Positions 6,291 to 9,381 of a stretch of 9,381 bases of DNA are shown here, piece by piece. The number at the start of each line of letters is the position of its first letter. Position 1 is the first letter of the stretch. The stretch is from Acidobacteriota bacterium (GTDB lineage Bacteria > Acidobacteriota > Terriglobia > UBA7540). The position numbers were made by a program, and so were the translations under genes. The DNA is taken from NCBI GenBank assembly GCA_021827255.1, contig JAKAWO010000100.1, positions 1 to 9,381 on the forward strand, in the 5' to 3' direction. The notes beneath the pieces were generated by a model, which did not search any database, was not told where the DNA came from, and saw only the letters and a program-made list of their open reading frames with translations.

Positions 6291-8612
6291 TTACTTGGTC
6301 TTCATGACATAAACGCCGTCCCAGGTGCCTTCGGGCGGATGGTCGAGAAGATCATGGCACCGATGAGCCAAAACGCCGGCCGGCCCGTCCTGAGGATAGT
6401 CCTTCAGTAAATCACGGAAGATCTCCATGGCCTCCTCCCATCGAGAGTCGCGGTAAGCGGCCAGCCCACTCTCGAACCGAGTCGTCAGGTCCTCGAAGCG
6501 AGGCTTCTCTTCGAGAAAACCAAGCAACTCGTAGATTTTCACGGGCGTAGTCTTTCCCTTGACGCGAATGAAATCGAGCTCACGGGTCACGAAGGCATCC
6601 TGGACCCTTTGATAAGTGTACTGGCTGACGATGATGCGGGTGCCAAACTCCTTGTTGATTCCCTCCAGCCGGGAGGCGAGGTTGACACTGTCCCCCATGA
6701 TGGTGAAGTTGAAGCGGCGCTTCGAGCCCATGTTGCCGACCAGCACGGGGCCGCTATTGATGCCCACGCCAAAGTTGATCAACGGCAGACCTCGCTCTGC
6801 CCAGCCTTGGCGGAGGGCGTGGAGCGCTCGCCCCATATCCAGAGCGGCGCGGCATGAGCGTTCCGCGTGATCGTCCTGCGGGTAGGGCGCGCCCCAGAAG
6901 GCCATGATGGCGTCGCCGATATATTTGTCGAGTGTCCCCCAGTGACGGAAGATGACATCCGTCATGGCGGATAGGTATTCGTTCAACAGTTCGACCAAAG
7001 CGCTCGGCGACAGGCCTTCGGAGAGGGCTGTAAACCCGCGGATGTCGCAGAACATGACCGTCAATTCTTTTTCTTCGCCGCCCAAGCGGAGCAGCTCGGG
7101 TCGCTCGAGCAATTGGCTGATCAAGGCGGGAGGAAGATACTGCTGGAAGGCGCCGCGCACTTTCTTCTTTTCCCGCTCTTCGAAGAAGAAGCGATAGCTG
7201 ATGATGGCTGCGTAATTCGTGGTCAGCTCGGCCGTGGGAAGGAAGACCGCAATCCAGATTCGGTCGGCCACAAAGAGATAGTAAGCGAGCCAAAGAAAAA
7301 ACCCCAGCGTGGCGATCAGGATCGTGGTGGCGCGGACAGGAGGCACGACGCTCAGCAAGACGCCGGCCCCCAGGCTGAAGAGGACGAGAAAGGAAATATC
7401 AATCAGATTCTCTCGAAGTCCCCGGCGGATAAATCGGCCGTTAAGAATATCGTCGATAAAATTGGCATGGATCTCCACACCCGGGAAACTCATTTGTTGA
7501 AAAGGCGTGACGGCCATGTCCGCAATCCCAAGCGCCGTCGGGCCGATGAGCACGAGCTTGTTGCGAAAGGCTCGGAGGGGAACCCGATGGTCCACGACGT
7601 CGGCGAGCGAGTAGGTGGGATAGGTTCCGGAGGGACCTCGGTAGTCAATCTGGACGAACCCCTCCGGGTCGGTCGGAAGACTGAGCCGCCCGAGGTTAAT
7701 CTTTTCGAGACCGTCCGGGCCGAAGACGACCTCGACCCGGTTGAGGGGCAGGTTCAGGTAGGCCATCGCGGCGGCCACGTCAAGCGACGGATAGAAACTT
7801 CCCTTGAAGCGCGCGATCACGGCCTCGCGGCGCAGTGTGCCGTCAGGGTCGGGAAAAGCGTTGAAGAAGCCGAAATTCTTGGCGTAGAGAGCGAACCGGG
7901 AAAGGTTGGGAGAAATGCCGGTGAATTCAGGCCCATCGAACAACCGCGAGTACTTAGGATGAACGATCCGCGGGTAAGCCTGAAAGGAAAGATAGTTTAT
8001 AAAAGCGTTTACCTGCTTCCGGTTCTGGCTGCCGGTTTTTTCCCGAGGCAGAAAGAAATAGCCCAGAATGGCGTTGGGATAATGAGAAAGCGCGGCGGCG
8101 AACTGCTGGTCGTTATCGGCGCTCGCTAGCAGGCTATCGAGACGCGCAACGTATTGTTTGCCGGCCGCACTGTGAGGTCTCCCGCCCTTCTCATAGTCCG
8201 TTTTAACTTGCCGAAGCGCCTGCAACGCGGAATTCTCATCGGGCTGCGGAAAGTTGATGTCAAAGGCCACCGTCCGAGCTCCGGCCTGGTTCAGGTAGTT
8301 CAATGCCTGGGCCAGATAACTGCGCGGAAACGGCCAGCGCCCCAGCACGTCTTCGCTTTTTTGGTCAATGGCGACAATAACGATAGCCCGGTCGGGCGAT
8401 CGTCGTCCACGCAGAAGAAATCGAGTATCCAGCGTCTTCAACTCGATGTCGGATAGAAATCCGAAGAGCGGCGATGGCCGCGGCGCCAGGTACACGGGAA
8501 CATAGAGCGCCAGGCTGAGGATGCAGATGACGGTGCTGATGATAAGACCCGCGCGGTTCCGGCGGATGAACCGTGCGGCCTGGGAAGCGATTTGGCGGGG
8601 CCATCGCAGCAT
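6291..8612 (-). CDS. CHASE2-domain membrane adenylate cyclase (class III) with TPR-like tail
   Basis: A 773-residue sensor enzyme predicted to make cAMP from ATP. One membrane helix (about 21-43) is followed by an extracytoplasmic CHASE2 domain (about 45-395), three more helices (about 403-422, 427-448, 452-473), a charged helical linker (475-500), and a class III cyclase domain (about 512-695). The cyclase keeps all six key residues: metal-binding Asp523 ('FCDIRGFT') and Asp567 ('KYIGDAIMAFWG'), adenine-selecting Lys563 and Asp641, and transition-state Asn644 and Arg648 ('GDSVNLASRLEG'). Lys and Asp at the selecting positions favour adenylate over guanylate cyclase. Residues about 705-757 form a TPR-like helical tail. 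ATG at 8612 is the first possible start, as an in-frame stop lies 12 bases upstream; its ribosome binding site is weak, so coupling to the upstream FecR gene, 46 bases away, is likely. CHASE2 ligands are unknown. Confidence 0.95.
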   Translation of the reverse strand: MLRWPRQIASQAARFIRRNRAGLIISTVICILSLALYVPVYLAPRPSPLFGFLSDIELKTLDTRFLLRGRRSPDRAIVIVAIDQKSEDVLGRWPFPRSYLAQALNYLNQAGARTVAFDINFPQPDENSALQALRQVKTDYEKGGRPHSAAGKQYVARLDSLLASADNDQQFAAALSHYPNAILGYFFLPREKTGSQNRKQVNAFINYLSFQAYPRIVHPKYSRLFDGPEFTGISPNLSRFALYAKNFGFFNAFPDPDGTLRREAVIARFKGSFYPSLDVAAAMAYLNLPLNRVEVVFGPDGLEKINLGRLSLPTDPEGFVQIDYRGPSGTYPTYSLADVVDHRVPLRAFRNKLVLIGPTALGIADMAVTPFQQMSFPGVEIHANFIDDILNGRFIRRGLRENLIDISFLVLFSLGAGVLLSVVPPVRATTILIATLGFFLWLAYYLFVADRIWIAVFLPTAELTTNYAAIISYRFFFEEREKKKVRGAFQQYLPPALISQLLERPELLRLGGEEKELTVMFCDIRGFTALSEGLSPSALVELLNEYLSAMTDVIFRHWGTLDKYIGDAIMAFWGAPYPQDDHAERSCRAALDMGRALHALRQGWAERGLPLINFGVGINSGPVLVGNMGSKRRFNFTIMGDSVNLASRLEGINKEFGTRIIVSQYTYQRVQDAFVTRELDFIRVKGKTTPVKIYELLGFLEEKPRFEDLTTRFESGLAAYRDSRWEEAMEIFRDLLKDYPQDGPAGVLAHRCHDLLDHPPEGTWDGVYVMKTK

Positions 8613-8658
8613 CGCTAGGCTTCAGGAGCGGCGGTGCTATGCGAACCCCCTCAAATCC

Positions 8659-9381
8659 TCACTGGCACCCACAGGAGGCAGGGGTGACGGGGGACACGGC
8701 GTTGAGCACATTCTGGGTCGTCACCACGGCATTCGTCGCCGCGTTGACGGCGTTGCCCGCAGCGGCGAGCGCGTTGTTGGCTGATGATAAAGCCGCCGAG
8801 GCGTTCGAGCTGGCTTGGCTGGCGGCGCTGCTTGCACCGCCCAATCGAGACAATGCAATTCCCGACAGGCCCGCCGAGGTGATCGTCTCACCCAGCGTTG
8901 TAGCCCTTAACGCTAGCTCTGGCGATGGCGCCGCCGAAGGAATCCCTCGTACCATCGTCAACCTCATTGCCTTGTCCATCTGCGCGATGCTGAGGGTGAC
9001 GGGCTGGGTGGGAGGCAGATTGAAGCCAACCGTGGTGTATTGAGAAGGTTGGAGCCGAACTTTCCGTTTTGTCGCGGGATTGAGGTTCCACACCTCAACC
9101 ACGCCTTCAATGCACCAAACTCGAGTGGAATTGGGCCCGGCTTCAACAATAAACTCCGTCCCCACCACGCCGATCACTGCGGTCTGCGTGCGGACTTGAA
9201 AGTGCGCGTTGGGCTTGGTGAGCTTCAACACTTTCGCCCGCATGATGCCCAGCGCGAGGTTGACGGTCGTCTGTTGCGCCTGGGGGTTGTATTCCGTGAT
9301 TTTCATCTGAGACCGCGCCCCGATATTCAGCACTGAGCCATCCAGCAAGGCGATTCGCACTCGACCGGTCTGGAGCGTCTG
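8659..9381 (-). CDS. FecR-domain envelope protein with alanine-rich heptad tail (5' end outside window)
   Basis: The frame stays open to the right edge (240 residues visible); residues ahead of the GTG at 9360 read 'QTLQTGR', which continues the FecR pattern, so that GTG is not the true start and any signal peptide is off the window. Numbering from that GTG: 'ALLDGSVLNIGARSQMKI' (4-21) and 'FQVRTQTAVIGVVGTEF' (54-70), then 'VWCIEGVVEVWN', are the classic FecR-fold motifs. FecR itself relays a ferric citrate signal to a sigma factor, but stand-alone FecR domains occur in many envelope proteins and no sigma factor is seen here. Residues about 140-175 are a linker; 176-224 are seven alanine-rich heptads; the protein ends 'PASCGCQ'. 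It is followed by the CHASE2 cyclase gene on the same strand, suggesting an operon in which this protein works with the cyclase's extracytoplasmic domain (inference). Confidence 0.88.
   Translation of the reverse strand, partial: QTLQTGRVRIALLDGSVLNIGARSQMKITEYNPQAQQTTVNLALGIMRAKVLKLTKPNAHFQVRTQTAVIGVVGTEFIVEAGPNSTRVWCIEGVVEVWNLNPATKRKVRLQPSQYTTVGFNLPPTQPVTLSIAQMDKAMRLTMVRGIPSAAPSPELALRATTLGETITSAGLSGIALSRLGGASSAASQASSNASAALSSANNALAAAGNAVNAATNAVVTTQNVLNAVSPVTPASCGCQ
8689..8835 (-). repeat. Seven alanine-rich seven-residue repeats in the FecR protein
   Basis: The stretch divides without gaps into ASSAASQ, ASSNASA, ALSSANN, ALAAAGN, AVNAATN, AVVTTQN, VLNAVSP. Position 1 is Ala in six of seven units and position 7 is Asn in four. 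The spacing suggests an alanine-type coiled coil or a helical stalk; degenerate codons show it is not a recent DNA-level tandem duplication. Confidence 0.6.

Noticed and set aside
7113..8129. 338-codon open frame on the plus strand
   Set aside because: It is antisense to the CHASE2 cyclase, which has complete motifs; the antisense product is highly charged, low in hydrophobic core residues, and unlike any family I know.

Overview
The window is GC-rich bacterial DNA (roughly 60% G+C by eye) with GTG as well as ATG starts. It holds six genes: four on the plus strand in the left two thirds and two on the minus strand at the right, converging near 6214-6290. The gene set (a secreted six-hairpin glycosidase, a long GH63-like 'glucosidase', a pirin, a GspC/PilP-like protein, and a FecR protein beside a CHASE2-type cyclase) fits a soil or sediment Gram-negative, most likely an Acidobacteriota-type organism. 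That assignment is an inference from gene families and style; no marker gene proves it.

Left edge to 1562: the tail of a protein with a GspC/PilP-like periplasmic beta domain enters from the left. A short spacer with a 12-bp palindrome follows, then a complete pirin-family protein with all four metal ligands. The next 292 bases contain no convincing gene but do contain a 19-pair hairpin (1327-1372) whose wobble pairs suit only a plus-strand RNA, and a weak promoter candidate.

1563-6213: two carbohydrate-active genes lie in tandem. The first is a 623-residue exported (alpha/alpha)6 six-hairpin glycosidase-like protein with a signal peptide. The second is an 879-residue GH63/MGH1-like glucosidase with no signal peptide, preceded by a perfect TATAAT box and a good ribosome binding site. 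Together they suggest use of an alpha-linked sugar, with one step outside the cytoplasm and one inside; the substrate cannot be read from the sequence.

6291-9381, minus strand: a FecR-domain protein (5' end beyond the window) is followed after 46 bases by a membrane-bound class III nucleotide cyclase with a CHASE2 sensor. All six canonical adenylate cyclase residues are present. The pair looks like a two-gene envelope-sensing cAMP module. The FecR protein ends in seven alanine-rich heptads, and the cyclase carries a TPR-like tail after its catalytic domain; these are the most interesting features on this side.

I found no tRNA, rRNA, CRISPR array, transposase or phage gene. The most novel candidates are the long hairpin after the pirin gene and the heptad-tailed FecR/CHASE2-cyclase pair; neither amounts to a proven new system.
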